This document shows positions 49,863-58,425 of a stretch of DNA of 64,000 bases, in pieces; the first letter of the stretch is position 1, and the number at the start of each line of letters is the position of its first letter. A model generated the notes under the pieces. It was not told the origin of the DNA, ran no database searches, and worked only from the letters and a program-made list of their open reading frames with translations. Both the position numbers and the translations under genes were made by a program. Origin of the DNA: Planococcus wigleyi (GTDB taxonomy: Bacteria; Bacillota; Bacilli; Bacillales_A; Planococcaceae); NCBI RefSeq assembly GCF_014836985.1, contig NZ_JACSPU010000003.1, forward strand, positions 434,001 through 498,000, read 5' to 3'.

Positions 49863-49955
49863 TATGTATTCGTACTTTTCTTTCGAGCGTTCTTCTAATA
49901 GTGTATCCAACCGGTTCATCAACACCTGGATATCACGTTCCGATATATGATTCAA
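49842..49955 (-). CDS. Putative 37-aa miniprotein
   Basis: The minus strand encodes 37 residues beginning MNHISERDIQVLMNRLDTLL and continuing with a charged helix (EERSKEKYEYIE). The start is TTG 49955, with AAGGAG about 8 nt upstream, a good ribosome site. The peptide looks like one amphipathic helix without a membrane segment. No family recognised; the small size keeps confidence moderate. A hairpin terminator overlaps its end. Confidence 0.5.
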   Translation of the reverse strand: MNHISERDIQVLMNRLDTLLEERSKEKYEYIETAQSQ

Positions 49956-50224
49956 TGTTTACAGCTCCTTATGTGTTTATACTTAGTTATTCGTAAAAAA
50001 CATGGGGCTTAGGGGGGTGTTTAAATAAATATAAGTAAAAATAATGGCCGTTAAATTTTTAAGTGAGTCAAAACTGTTTACAGATTGTTCGAAGAGTTCT
50101 TTTCTAGAAAAAATTCGATCCATTAGAGAAGAAAAAAGCTTGGGAAAAATGCTACTTGTTACGGAAGAAATCCACCAACAAGAATGATAGAATAATAAAG
50201 AAGCTGATAGAAGGAAGGCCTAGT

Positions 50225-51055
50225 ATGAAATCTATGGGTACAAAAAAACCAAAAGATAAAAAGTTCTATATAAAATGGATGGTGATTAGTTTGTCAGCAA
50301 TAATGGCTGTTTTAGCAGCGGCGTGGTTTTACATACATGACTGGGATATGGAAAAAAGCATGACAGCTTTAGCAGAATCGATGACAAGTGAAGAACCCGC
50401 TGAAGAGATGAAGAAAGAGGAGCCTGTAGAAATACCGGCTGAACCTAAAGAAACAGAAGAACCCGCACAAGAAGAACCGGCATCAGAAGAAAAAGCAGAT
50501 GCGACCATTTATCCTGAAGACAGTGTGCTGCCCGCAGAGCCCACTTTAATCAATGGTGTACTTATCGCCAATAAGCAGCATCCATTGCCTGCAACATACG
50601 CTCCTGGAGAAGTCCCGGAAGCACGTGCAGCTTTTGAAACCATGAAAGCGGCAGCTGCTAAAGATGGCCTCAACCTGAATGCATTCAGCACGTATCGCGA
50701 TTTTGCACGCCAAAAGCAATTATATGAAGGCTACACAGCAAAAGACGGCCAAGAAGCGGCAGACCGCTACAGCGCGCGCCCTGGTTATTCGGAACATCAG
50801 ACGGGCCTCGCATTTGATATCGGTGAAGCAGGCCAAGAACAGCACTGGGCTTCCTCGTCCTTCGGTGATACTGAAGGAGGCAAGTGGCTGAAAGCGCACG
50901 CCCACGAATACGGGTTCATCCTTCGCTATCCAGAAGGCAGTGAACACATTACAGGGTATATGCATGAAGCTTGGCATTTCCGTTACGTAGGGAAAGAAAT
51001 TGCTGAAGAAATTCATCAAAAAGGAATCACGCTTGAAGAATATTTAGGTGTATAG
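50225..51055 (+). CDS. D-alanyl-D-alanine carboxypeptidase, VanY/DacB-like
   Basis: A 276-aa exported peptidase that trims D-Ala or D-amino acids from peptidoglycan stems. Residues 18-38 form one hydrophobic anchor. Residues 48-95 are a low-complexity Glu/Pro/Ala linker. The peptidase M15 domain follows, with zinc ligands SEHQTGLAFD (His191, Asp198) and EAWHFRYVG with a catalytic Glu and third His. ATG 50225 has GAAGGAAGGCC upstream. Monocistronic. An upstream frame start at 50156 has no ribosome site. Confidence 0.9.
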   Translation: MKSMGTKKPKDKKFYIKWMVISLSAIMAVLAAAWFYIHDWDMEKSMTALAESMTSEEPAEEMKKEEPVEIPAEPKETEEPAQEEPASEEKADATIYPEDSVLPAEPTLINGVLIANKQHPLPATYAPGEVPEARAAFETMKAAAAKDGLNLNAFSTYRDFARQKQLYEGYTAKDGQEAADRYSARPGYSEHQTGLAFDIGEAGQEQHWASSSFGDTEGGKWLKAHAHEYGFILRYPEGSEHITGYMHEAWHFRYVGKEIAEEIHQKGITLEEYLGV

Positions 51056-51060
51056 AAAGG

Positions 51061-51093
51061 AAAAACGTCTCCGGTTTATCGGAGACGTTTTTC
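51061..51093 (+). terminator. Intrinsic terminator
   Basis: AAAAACGTCTCCG (51061-51073) and CGGAGACGTTTTT (51080-51092) around a 6-nt loop. Confidence 0.92.
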
Positions 51094-51148
51094 TTTGAGT
51101 AAAATATTGGGGACTCTTTATCATTTTTTAAGTCGTAACTTTCTATTG

Positions 51149-52603
51149 TTATAAAATAGGCGCCAGTAAACGGGCAATCGACTCTTTGGTTTTAATCATG
51201 CGGGTGCGGTCCAAATACATCATATAGGTTAATTCCGTCGAAAGCTTCATATCCCGGTGGAATAGTTCTGCAAGATCGGTGGATACTTTTTCATCGTAAA
51301 TGAATGCATTCACTTCGAAATTCAATTTAAAGCTTCTGACATCGATGTTAGCAGTGCCGACGGTAGACGCTTTGTTGTCTGTAACAATCATTTTTGTATG
51401 CAGAAAGCCGTTGTCATAGATGAAGACGCGGGCTCCTGCGCGCAACATTTGGCCAGCGTAGGAATAAGTAGCCCAATAAACGAAAGGGTGATCGGGTTTG
51501 TTTGGAATCATAATCCGAACATCGATTCCTGACAAAGCCGCAATGCGGATAGCATCATAGAAACTGGCATCCGGTATAAAGTAAGGAGTTTGTATGTAGA
51601 TATAATCGCGCGCCAAGTTGATGAGCTTCAAATAACCGTCCTTAATCTGTTCCCATTCTTCATCCGGTCCACTCGAAACAATCTGCATGGAAGTGTTTCC
51701 TGTTTCCTGTTTTACTGGAAAGTAAGCTTCGTCATATTCGATATCATGACGCGCAGATGCTTGGTTCCAGTCTCGGATGAAACGCGTCTGCAATGGGTAA
51801 AGGGCACTTCCAGTTATTCGCAGATGCGTATCCCGCCAATAGCCGAATTTTCGGCTAAGCCCTAAATATTCATCTCCGACATTAAAGCCGCCGAGATAAC
51901 CGACGTCCCCATCAATCACCACGATTTTCCGGTGATTTCGGTAATTGAGCCGCGGATTGATAATCGGCAAGATGGAAGGGAAGAAGGTTTCGACTTCTCC
52001 GCCTGCCGCCGTGAGTTTCTTGAACAGGCGTTTGCTTATTCTTCTGGAACCCATATCATCATAAAGCAAGCGAACCTTAACGCCTTCTTTAGCTTTAAGA
52101 GTCAAAGCATCTACAATTCGGTTGCCCAGTTCGTCCAAACGGAAAATATAATATTGGATATGGATGTGATCAGTGGCATTTTCGATATCCTGAAGAAGCG
52201 AATTGAACTTTTTTCGACCATCATTAAAGATCTGCAAGTTGTTGTCTTGTGTCAACAAAGCTCCGTTGTTGCGAAGGTGGAGGTAAACCAAGTCCGTATA
52301 GTTTTTTGCATTGGGATCCTGAAATTCAAAACTGTTGTCATGCAGTTCGTTCATTTGCGTAGCGATCAAGTGTTCAATACCGACGCGTTTGCTGCCTTCC
52401 CATTTAAAAAGAGTTTTCTTGCGGAGCTGCCTTCCCAAAAGCAGGTAAATAAAGAATCCTAAAATAGGAATGAAAAATAGGACCAGCAGCCATGCCCATG
52501 TGGAAGAGGCATCCCGTCTTTCTAAGAAGACCAGAGCTGCTGCCAGAATAACGTTGAATATGAAAATCGCGGCAGTTAATACACTGAAAATAGTTACAGT
52601 CAT
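51149..52603 (-). CDS. cls: Cardiolipin synthase (phospholipase D family)
   Basis: A 484-aa membrane enzyme that condenses two phosphatidylglycerols into cardiolipin. Two N-terminal hydrophobic segments (first 60 residues) are followed by two HKD motifs: NHRKIVVIDGDVGYLGG and HTKMIVTDNKASTVGTANID. The ATG at 52603 is preferred: AGGAGA lies 7 nt upstream, while the in-frame ATG at 52609 is too close. Bacilli often carry several cls paralogues. Confidence 0.92.
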   Translation of the reverse strand: MTVTIFSVLTAAIFIFNVILAAALVFLERRDASSTWAWLLVLFFIPILGFFIYLLLGRQLRKKTLFKWEGSKRVGIEHLIATQMNELHDNSFEFQDPNAKNYTDLVYLHLRNNGALLTQDNNLQIFNDGRKKFNSLLQDIENATDHIHIQYYIFRLDELGNRIVDALTLKAKEGVKVRLLYDDMGSRRISKRLFKKLTAAGGEVETFFPSILPIINPRLNYRNHRKIVVIDGDVGYLGGFNVGDEYLGLSRKFGYWRDTHLRITGSALYPLQTRFIRDWNQASARHDIEYDEAYFPVKQETGNTSMQIVSSGPDEEWEQIKDGYLKLINLARDYIYIQTPYFIPDASFYDAIRIAALSGIDVRIMIPNKPDHPFVYWATYSYAGQMLRAGARVFIYDNGFLHTKMIVTDNKASTVGTANIDVRSFKLNFEVNAFIYDEKVSTDLAELFHRDMKLSTELTYMMYLDRTRMIKTKESIARLLAPIL

Positions 52604-52781
52604 TGTCATTCTCCTAACTTATCAATCTATGGGAGAAACCAAACCAATAAAATTAAGGGTTTCAAGCGGAATTACTCGCTTTTTCTTGGATAGTTCAAGT
52701 ATAAACTACCCGGGTTATAGAGAGAAGAAACTAATGGTATAGAAAAAACTTCCTCTTGTCTGAAGGGAAAACTAAAAGATT

Positions 52782-52789
52782 TAAAAAAA
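52782..52789. repeat. Target-site duplication, left
   Basis: TAAAAAAA directly before the left inverted repeat of the ISL3-family element; identical to 54170-54177. Confidence 0.85.
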
Positions 52790-54169
52790 GGTTCTCCGTC
52801 AAATGTTGGGGTGAGGTGAAAATCTCTTCACCCTAACCAACGTGAACTCCAATGTTCTTGTACTTGTGTGTCAAAAGTATTTTAGCACGGGCGCGTTCGA
52901 AATTCTGAAAACCGAACGCGTTCCGTTTGATGACTTTCGTCAGGTTATTGATGCCTTCCAGAAATCCGTTGGAATAAGGGAACGCAAAACTGTTCAAAAT
53001 CTCGGTTTGCCAATTCCGGAACGTGCCGATGGCTTTCTGGAACTCCGGAATGCCGGACGCCGTCACCAGCTGATAAAATTCAAGTAAGCCTGTTCTGGTC
53101 TCGAGGAGCTCCTCGGGATCTCTTTTTTTGCTTGCCTGGAACCAGAGGCAATACGCTTCCTTCAGTTCGTAAGCTCGTTTGAGCTCATCGTCCATTTCGA
53201 GATATCGCTTCAAGTACCAACGGTCCTCTTCCGTTAACTTCGCGCTGTTTTTGTAAAAGACATAGCGCATCCGTTTGCCCTTTTTCCGATCATAGTCGTT
53301 CCAGTTTTTCTGTACGCGCCGCCGGACCCCATCCTGGGCCCAGTAGATGTACCGGCAGAAATGGAAGCGGTCGGCGATGATCACCGGTTTGCCAAGTGCT
53401 TGGCGGACCGCGGCCTTAAAGGAAGGGCTCATGTCCATGATGACGATTTTCACCGCTGCCCCGTGCTGTTGGAGGTACTGTTTGATGGTCGCTTTTTTCC
53501 GGTTGGGCAGGATATCGATCGGTTCTCTCGTTTCGCCATTGGCGATAATCAGCTGGTATTTTCCTTCCCGCGTGTCGCCTTTGTATTCATCAATGGCGAT
53601 GACGTGCGGCAGTTTTGCGGTTTCCGCGACTTCCTGCAGCGCCACCCTGTCGAAACGCCGAACGATGGTCGAAGCGGAAGCGCCGTATTGCCCGGCCACT
53701 TCCTTGAATGTTTTCGCTTTGACGCTGCGCACCTGGACGGCCTGGTTCCACTCTTTGGAGAACCGCTGGTAACGCTCGATGAACGGGTTCTGTTCGGCGA
53801 ACTTCTTACCGCACGCCCCACACACGTATCGTCTCTTTTTGTAGAACAGGTAGGTCAGGCGTTCAAACCACTTGAGGTGCTTGATCTTCTGGATTCGGTA
53901 ATCATGGACGCGCCGGGTCTTCTCCTGGCAGCGCGGACACCGGTGTAGCTGCACCTCCAGCTCCACATGCAGGGCCACACGGTCCTCCACCTGTTCCATT
54001 TTTGTGATGATCACATCTTTTAAACCGGGAATATTCATGGTAAAATTCATGTGCACGCATCTCCTCTTTTTTTACTTGTTACTCGACATTTCAAGTATAA
54101 AAGAAGTTGGAGATTGCGTGCCTTTTTTTGGTTAAATTGTGTGAACACCCCAATATTTAGTGTAGAACC
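52790..54169 (-). mobile_element. Complete ISL3-family insertion sequence (1380 bp)
   Basis: The left end starts GGTTCTCCGTCAAATGTTGG and the right end, read inward, GGTTCTACACTAAATATTGG; both continue GGTG. The 24-bp inverted repeats differ at a few positions. One intact transposase gene fills the element, and a perfect 8-bp duplication (TAAAAAAA) flanks it, the size usual for ISL3. The element therefore appears recent and potentially active. Confidence 0.92.
52833..54050 (-). CDS. ISL3-family transposase
   Basis: A 405-aa transposase. An N-terminal zinc ribbon (CPRCQEKTRRVHDY and VCGACGKKFAE) and HTH precede a DDE catalytic core: IAIDEYKGD, VIMDMSPSFKAA and a C-terminal Glu in SNGFLEGINNLTKVIKRNAF. 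The ATG at 54050 gives the canonical MNFTMNIPGLKD start; an in-frame GTG at 54056 is closer to GAGGAG. No frameshift or stop is seen, so it appears functional. Confidence 0.92.
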   Translation of the reverse strand: MNFTMNIPGLKDVIITKMEQVEDRVALHVELEVQLHRCPRCQEKTRRVHDYRIQKIKHLKWFERLTYLFYKKRRYVCGACGKKFAEQNPFIERYQRFSKEWNQAVQVRSVKAKTFKEVAGQYGASASTIVRRFDRVALQEVAETAKLPHVIAIDEYKGDTREGKYQLIIANGETREPIDILPNRKKATIKQYLQQHGAAVKIVIMDMSPSFKAAVRQALGKPVIIADRFHFCRYIYWAQDGVRRRVQKNWNDYDRKKGKRMRYVFYKNSAKLTEEDRWYLKRYLEMDDELKRAYELKEAYCLWFQASKKRDPEELLETRTGLLEFYQLVTASGIPEFQKAIGTFRNWQTEILNSFAFPYSNGFLEGINNLTKVIKRNAFGFQNFERARAKILLTHKYKNIGVHVG

Positions 54170-54177
54170 TAAAAAAA
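54170..54177. repeat. Target-site duplication, right
   Basis: TAAAAAAA directly after the right inverted repeat. It is also the T-tract (minus strand) of the terminator at 54178-54203. Confidence 0.85.
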
Positions 54178-54203
54178 CCGGCCTCCTGATAAAGCGAGGC
54201 CGG
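54178..54203 (-). terminator. Terminator of the yisP-like gene, IS inserted at its T-tract
   Basis: CCGGCCTC (54178-54185) pairs with GAGGCCGG (54196-54203). On the minus strand the stem is followed by TTTTTTTA (54177-54170) and then the insertion sequence. The duplication of this 8-mer keeps the terminator intact. Confidence 0.87.
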
Positions 54204-54208
54204 AAAAA

Positions 54209-55039
54209 TCAACTTAAACGTTCTTCTTGTTTCAATTGTTCGACGATGCCTTCGACTTCCTGGCGGCTCATCTTTTCTTTTCCGGATTTCAATGCTTTCA
54301 ACGTACTATGGGCTAAAGCTAACGGAACTTTACAGAACATGAGAATTCGTTTGTTTTTGATCGGCTTGACGTAAAGGTCTGCTTTTGCCAAATTGTCTTT
54401 AGCGTAGTTGAACATATCTTCGCGCGTCCAGCCTTCAGGAACAAACGTGACGCCCCGTTCGAAATCTTCATCGTAATTGCGCAGCATGTTGACAGCTTGC
54501 AATCCACGGCCGAAAGCAATGGCGTGGTCATCATTTGTTTCTGTTCCATCGTACCAGCGCCAGATATCCGAAAGCATCGTTCCGACAAGGCCAGCTACAT
54601 AATACGTATATTCATCCAGGTCTTCTTTTGTTTTGATAACCCAGTCCTTTTCAACCCATTTGGCCATGCCCCCGGCCATGATGGCAGTGGACTCCATCAC
54701 TTTTCCTCTTATTTCTTCAGGGCAGACACTGATCCAGTCAGCTAAACGCATAGTGACAGGGGGCAGGGATGCTTCATAAGGAGAAACGAGTTCCAAGTAG
54801 CGGATTTCATCAAAATCTGTAGCCAGCATTTCTTGAATGCTGCGCAGCAGGTTGATTTTCACTTGATCTTCAAGCTCCGGATGGTCTTCAATTTCATCAA
54901 TCGCCCGCATACAAAGATAAGCAGAACCGACTGTTTTCTTTAAGGTAGATTCCAAAAAGCTGATTGGGATGAAAAAGGTCCGGCTTGTTTCTTTCAGCAT
55001 AAGCAAGGACTCTTTCTGTAAATTCGAAACTTTGCTCAT
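54209..55039 (-). CDS. yisP: Squalene/phytoene synthase-fold protein (YisP-like)
   Basis: A 276-aa all-helical prenyl-diphosphate enzyme. The first Asp-rich motif is present (CMRAIDEIEDHPE). The second reads NMLRNYDEDFERG, with Asn where head-to-head synthases have the first Asp. B. subtilis YisP has a squalene-synthase fold but acts as a farnesyl-diphosphate phosphatase making farnesol for membrane microdomains, so that role is more likely than C30 carotenoid synthesis (inference). The ATG at 55039 has AGGAGG 8 nt upstream; an open frame to 55087 lacks one. Confidence 0.82.
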   Translation of the reverse strand: MSKVSNLQKESLLMLKETSRTFFIPISFLESTLKKTVGSAYLCMRAIDEIEDHPELEDQVKINLLRSIQEMLATDFDEIRYLELVSPYEASLPPVTMRLADWISVCPEEIRGKVMESTAIMAGGMAKWVEKDWVIKTKEDLDEYTYYVAGLVGTMLSDIWRWYDGTETNDDHAIAFGRGLQAVNMLRNYDEDFERGVTFVPEGWTREDMFNYAKDNLAKADLYVKPIKNKRILMFCKVPLALAHSTLKALKSGKEKMSRQEVEGIVEQLKQEERLS

Positions 55040-55177
55040 CTCAATTTCCTCCTGTTGTGGATTGACGTTTATTCTTCTTATGTACAAAAATTATCTGGTC
55101 TAAAAATGGCTTCCTACTAAATATAAACCATACAGGCGAAAAAACAAACGATTACCCATAAACGCCAACTTTTGAAT

Positions 55178-55221
55178 AAAAAAATAGCCCCTTTGAACAC
55201 ATTTTTCATGCTCGTAAGGGG
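55178..55221 (-). terminator. Possible terminator of the sucrose-type operon
   Basis: AGCCCCTT (about 55187-55193) pairs with AAGGGG (55216-55221) around a long loop; an A-run (55178-55184) gives the minus-strand T-tract. The long loop makes it weak. Confidence 0.5.
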
Positions 55222-55226
55222 AAAGG

Positions 55227-55949
55227 TCAGTCGGTATGGAAATGGTTCCAGGCTTCCAAGATGCCTCCTGCATATTTTTCTTTGGCTCGGTAAATGAATG
55301 GATGTTCTGCTTGTGCAAGCAATTCCGGTTGAGCGTTCCCGACGATGACAGATGGAAAACCCATCGTGAGCATTTCAACGTCATTTCCGGAATCACCAGC
55401 TACCAGCAATTTGGATTCGGCTAGTTGGTATTTGTCCAGAATATATTGAAGGGCTTGTCCTTTTCCGCTTCCTGGAGGAAGAACATCGACATCGCGGCCG
55501 CCGCTGTAAACGAGTTTATGTGGAATTTCGGCTCTATTCAGTGCTGAGCGAAATGCTTCCACAATAGCGGAATCGGACGTGATATAAGAACAGCGGTTAG
55601 TTAAAGGAAGATCTTGGGGAGTCAGCCCAGGTATGCGCTTGGCGATCTCCTTTACTTTTTCAGGCTGCCACCTTTCCTTCAGCTGTTCTGCCCATTCCAA
55701 ATCTGCTTCCAATGATTGGCCTGTGTAAATGCCAGTCCCGACGTCTGTAACCAGTACGTGAGGAACTGGTAAATTCTCTTCTTTTATCAAAGACAAGGCG
55801 GATTCATAATAGCGCCCAGTAATGTAAACCAGTGAAACCTTGTAGGTCTGGCTGTCGTAGAAGTCCAGCAATGCTTTTAAATTGCCTTTATCACCGACCA
55901 GCGTCCCGTCCAAATCTGTTGCTAACAAATGCGTTGCTCCGTGCACCAA
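55227..55949 (-). CDS. HAD-family phosphatase, sucrose-6-phosphate-phosphatase-like
   Basis: A 240-aa type-IIB HAD phosphatase. The nucleophile motif is LLATDLDGTLVGD, motif II VYITGRYYES, and motif IV LLVAGDSGNDVEML. Spacing and the VDVLPPGSGKGQAL block match sucrose-phosphate phosphatases (S6PP). It overlaps the upstream glycosyltransferase gene by 59 bp in another frame, with GAGGTGATC just before tandem TTG/GTG starts (55949/55946). Together they would make sucrose from UDP-glucose and fructose-6-P. Other sugar phosphates cannot be excluded. Confidence 0.78.
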   Translation of the reverse strand: MVHGATHLLATDLDGTLVGDKGNLKALLDFYDSQTYKVSLVYITGRYYESALSLIKEENLPVPHVLVTDVGTGIYTGQSLEADLEWAEQLKERWQPEKVKEIAKRIPGLTPQDLPLTNRCSYITSDSAIVEAFRSALNRAEIPHKLVYSGGRDVDVLPPGSGKGQALQYILDKYQLAESKLLVAGDSGNDVEMLTMGFPSVIVGNAQPELLAQAEHPFIYRAKEKYAGGILEAWNHFHTD

Positions 55950-57153
55950 TGATCACCTCATACAATGAATTTATCCGATTGGAAATTGAGTCCCAATCAA
56001 AGTCTTTACGGGCTATTTGTACCGCTTGTCGGCTTAAACGTTCAGTCAAAAGAGTATTTGCTGATAAAACACCCATGGCGATCGCCAAATCGATTTCGTT
56101 TTCTGTTTCGACCAGTAAGCCGGTAACGCCGTTTTGGACAACATTCTTCAAACCGCCGACATCTGATGCAATCACCGGACTGCCGCAAGCCTGGGCTTCC
56201 GCGGCAACCATTCCAAACGATTCGTAGAAGCTTGGTACGATTGTAGCTGTAGCTGAATTGAATAGCAACGCCAACTGTTCCTGAGACTGTGGCCCGATGA
56301 ATTCTACCATGTCTTCGATGCCTCTAACGGCTTCCCGTAATTTTTTATCTCTAGGCATTTTAGTTTCCAGGTCAATAGCTTCTGCATCTCCTCCTGCAAT
56401 AACCAGATGTGGAGTATTAGAAGAATCATTTTTTTCCACCAACAACTGAAAAGCTTTTAACAAAGTGAAAATGCCTTTGGTTACTTCCAATCTTCCGGCA
56501 AAGACAAAGAGGGGATTGCTGTAGCCAAATTTTTTGCGCAAATGCGCCCGGTTGCCACGCACTTTAAATGCCTGGTCCACTCCGATGGGGATAACTTTGA
56601 TGGGAGAAGGAGAATCAACAAATCTTTTAATCAGCTGCTTTTCGTTGTTGGTAGTGGCCAAGACCTGATCAGCATTTTTTAAAATTGCTTTTTCCGCATT
56701 GATGCGGCGCTGGTCATGGACTCCCGTTGCTTTTTCTTTTGCCCAGCCGAGTGAATGCGCAGTATGCACATAAGGCAGACCGAAGTCTTTCTTCAATTTT
56801 TTCCCGATTAGTCCTGATAACCAGTAATGGGTATGGGCAATGTCATAAGAATCAATATCTACCATGCTCTTCAACTCTTCGTAAAAAGCAGGGAGCATAG
56901 AATACATTTCGTCCTTAGAAACGAATCCTCTATGTCCAGCCTCAAGTCTAATGACGCGGCATGAATTTCCGAATTCTTCTATTTGAGGTGCTGAGGAATC
57001 GCACCAATGAGTTGCTACATCTACCTGCCAACCTTTATCTTCTAATGCAAGTGCTAGTTGTTTTACGTAATTATTTTGGCCGCCGGCTTGCTTTCCGCCT
57101 AACTTAGCCAGTGGATCGCCATGATCCGAAATAAATAATGCTTTTTTACTCAT
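55891..57153 (-). CDS. GT4 glycosyltransferase, sucrose-phosphate-synthase-like
   Basis: A 420-aa GT-B retaining glycosyltransferase. KLGGKQAGGQNNYVKQLALA is the donor-side Gly-rich loop of sucrose-phosphate/sucrose synthases. HTHYWLSGLIGKKLKK and YVHTAHSLGWAK follow, then FAGRLEVTKGIFTLLKAF and the E-X7-E motif in SFYESFGMVAAEAQACGSPV. It would transfer glucose from UDP-glucose to fructose-6-P; the following phosphatase would release sucrose, a compatible solute. The pairing is the best evidence. A related GT4 acceptor remains possible. Confidence 0.78.
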   Translation of the reverse strand: MSKKALFISDHGDPLAKLGGKQAGGQNNYVKQLALALEDKGWQVDVATHWCDSSAPQIEEFGNSCRVIRLEAGHRGFVSKDEMYSMLPAFYEELKSMVDIDSYDIAHTHYWLSGLIGKKLKKDFGLPYVHTAHSLGWAKEKATGVHDQRRINAEKAILKNADQVLATTNNEKQLIKRFVDSPSPIKVIPIGVDQAFKVRGNRAHLRKKFGYSNPLFVFAGRLEVTKGIFTLLKAFQLLVEKNDSSNTPHLVIAGGDAEAIDLETKMPRDKKLREAVRGIEDMVEFIGPQSQEQLALLFNSATATIVPSFYESFGMVAAEAQACGSPVIASDVGGLKNVVQNGVTGLLVETENEIDLAIAMGVLSANTLLTERLSRQAVQIARKDFDWDSISNRINSLYEVIIGARSNAFVSNRFGRDAGR

Positions 57154-57283
57154 CAGAGCTCAACTCCTTTTCATCGTCCTGATGTCCCTAATAAAACAGA
57201 GACTGCTTTACTGTTATACCCGTATTAAATAAATGTTAAACATCGTATTTCGAATTTTCCTTTTTTTAAGATAACATGAAAAT

Positions 57284-57325
57284 CAGCAAAAAACAGCAGA
57301 GGGTTAATCTCGCTGTTTTTTGCTG
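57284..57325 (-). terminator. Terminator of the metallo-hydrolase gene
   Basis: CAGCAAAAAACAGC (57284-57297) and its complement (57312-57325) form a 14-bp stem, followed by ATTTTC on the minus strand. It lies 85 bp after the stop. Confidence 0.75.
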
Positions 57326-57409
57326 GAAATTGAATGGCGCTGTTTCTATAACTGACTAAATCTATGGCTCCATGGGATATTCCTTTTTTCTCTCTGTAAC
57401 AGACTTTCT

Positions 57410-58255
57410 TTATTTTGTATGGACATACTTTCCGTAAGCAGGCACCGCTGTCTTCTGGAAGTTTTCCGCGAGTGAAACCAATCCTTTGGCGAGTGCCGCC
57501 CCTTTCATTGGTTTGCCGTGCCCAGTTGCTGCGATAGACGGTTGGAGGTCCGCCAGTTTGCAGACAGATTCCCAAGCAGCACGCCAATTTGTCGTTAAAT
57601 AGACCGGGGGACCGTGAACTTCTTTTTTCTGGCGTATCACTTTGTAGAGGGAATCCTGTTTAACCGTTACAAAAGCATCTCCAGCAATCAGAACGCGACC
57701 TTGTTCCCGGAACAAGGAAACGTGTCCTTCTGAATGGCCAGGCGTATGGATCCATTGCCAGCCAGACATACCCGGCACACTGCCATCTGAAGGCAATTCA
57801 TGAAGGTGGGCCGTGATATCGATGGCCTTAACGGGGAACATCTTCGACATTTTTGCGACCATGCCACCTTCCACAGACGAATCAGGCTGTGGATAGTCGG
57901 TGATGCCTTTCAAATACGAATATTCAAGCGGATGTGCGTAAACCGGTACTTTGTACTGTTCCAGAATATCAATCAGTCCGCCGACATGATCAAAATGGCC
58001 ATGGGTTAAAATGATGGCTTTCAATTGATGGTCAGGCCCAAAGCGGTTCTCTGCCGCCTTGAGGATTTTTTTTGCGGAATGCGGCATGCCTGCATCGACC
58101 AATACCCATTCGTTGCTGACTTCGGGGTTGCCGATAAAGAAGACATTCGCGATTTGTACGGTATAGCAGTAAACATCAGGGGTCATTTCGATTCCCGATC
58201 CGCTTCGAATGGACGTCATAGGCAAAATGCTTTCAGTTGCTGAACTTCTTTCCAT
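57410..58255 (-). CDS. Metallo-beta-lactamase-fold hydrolase
   Basis: A 281-aa MBL-fold enzyme with the dinuclear zinc motif ILTHGHFDHVGGL, then HTPGHSEGHVSLF, GDAF and a C-terminal ATGHGKPM. Overall it resembles glyoxalase-II/YflN-like hydrolases; the substrate is unknown. The ATG at 58255 (MERSSATESIL) has AGGAGG about 10 nt upstream; an open frame to 58327 lies before that site. Monocistronic. Confidence 0.85.
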   Translation of the reverse strand: MERSSATESILPMTSIRSGSGIEMTPDVYCYTVQIANVFFIGNPEVSNEWVLVDAGMPHSAKKILKAAENRFGPDHQLKAIILTHGHFDHVGGLIDILEQYKVPVYAHPLEYSYLKGITDYPQPDSSVEGGMVAKMSKMFPVKAIDITAHLHELPSDGSVPGMSGWQWIHTPGHSEGHVSLFREQGRVLIAGDAFVTVKQDSLYKVIRQKKEVHGPPVYLTTNWRAAWESVCKLADLQPSIAATGHGKPMKGAALAKGLVSLAENFQKTAVPAYGKYVHTK

Positions 58256-58362
58256 AAGACTGATTCCTCCTCTTAAAAACTTCCGTTTACTTTCTAGTAT
58301 GTTAAGCTTTACCCCAAAAACTAACATTTGAATCCGTTGACGGACAAATTCATGGAATAGGT

Positions 58363-58391
58363 TTGAGTCTCCTTGCTTACTGGATTAGAAT
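58363..58391 (+). promoter_or_regulatory. SigA promoter of the FAD oxidase / fusion operon
   Basis: TTGAGT (58363-58368), a 17-bp spacer and TAGAAT (58386-58391), 34 bp before the FAD oxidoreductase start. Confidence 0.65.
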
Positions 58392-58425
58392 GAAGACACA
58401 AGTCTTTGTGAAACTGGGTGTTTAA

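Noticed and set aside
54051-54374. A plus-strand frame across the right end of the ISL3 element and into the yisP-like gene
   Set aside because: Spans the IS boundary, the target duplication and a terminator; no ribosome site.
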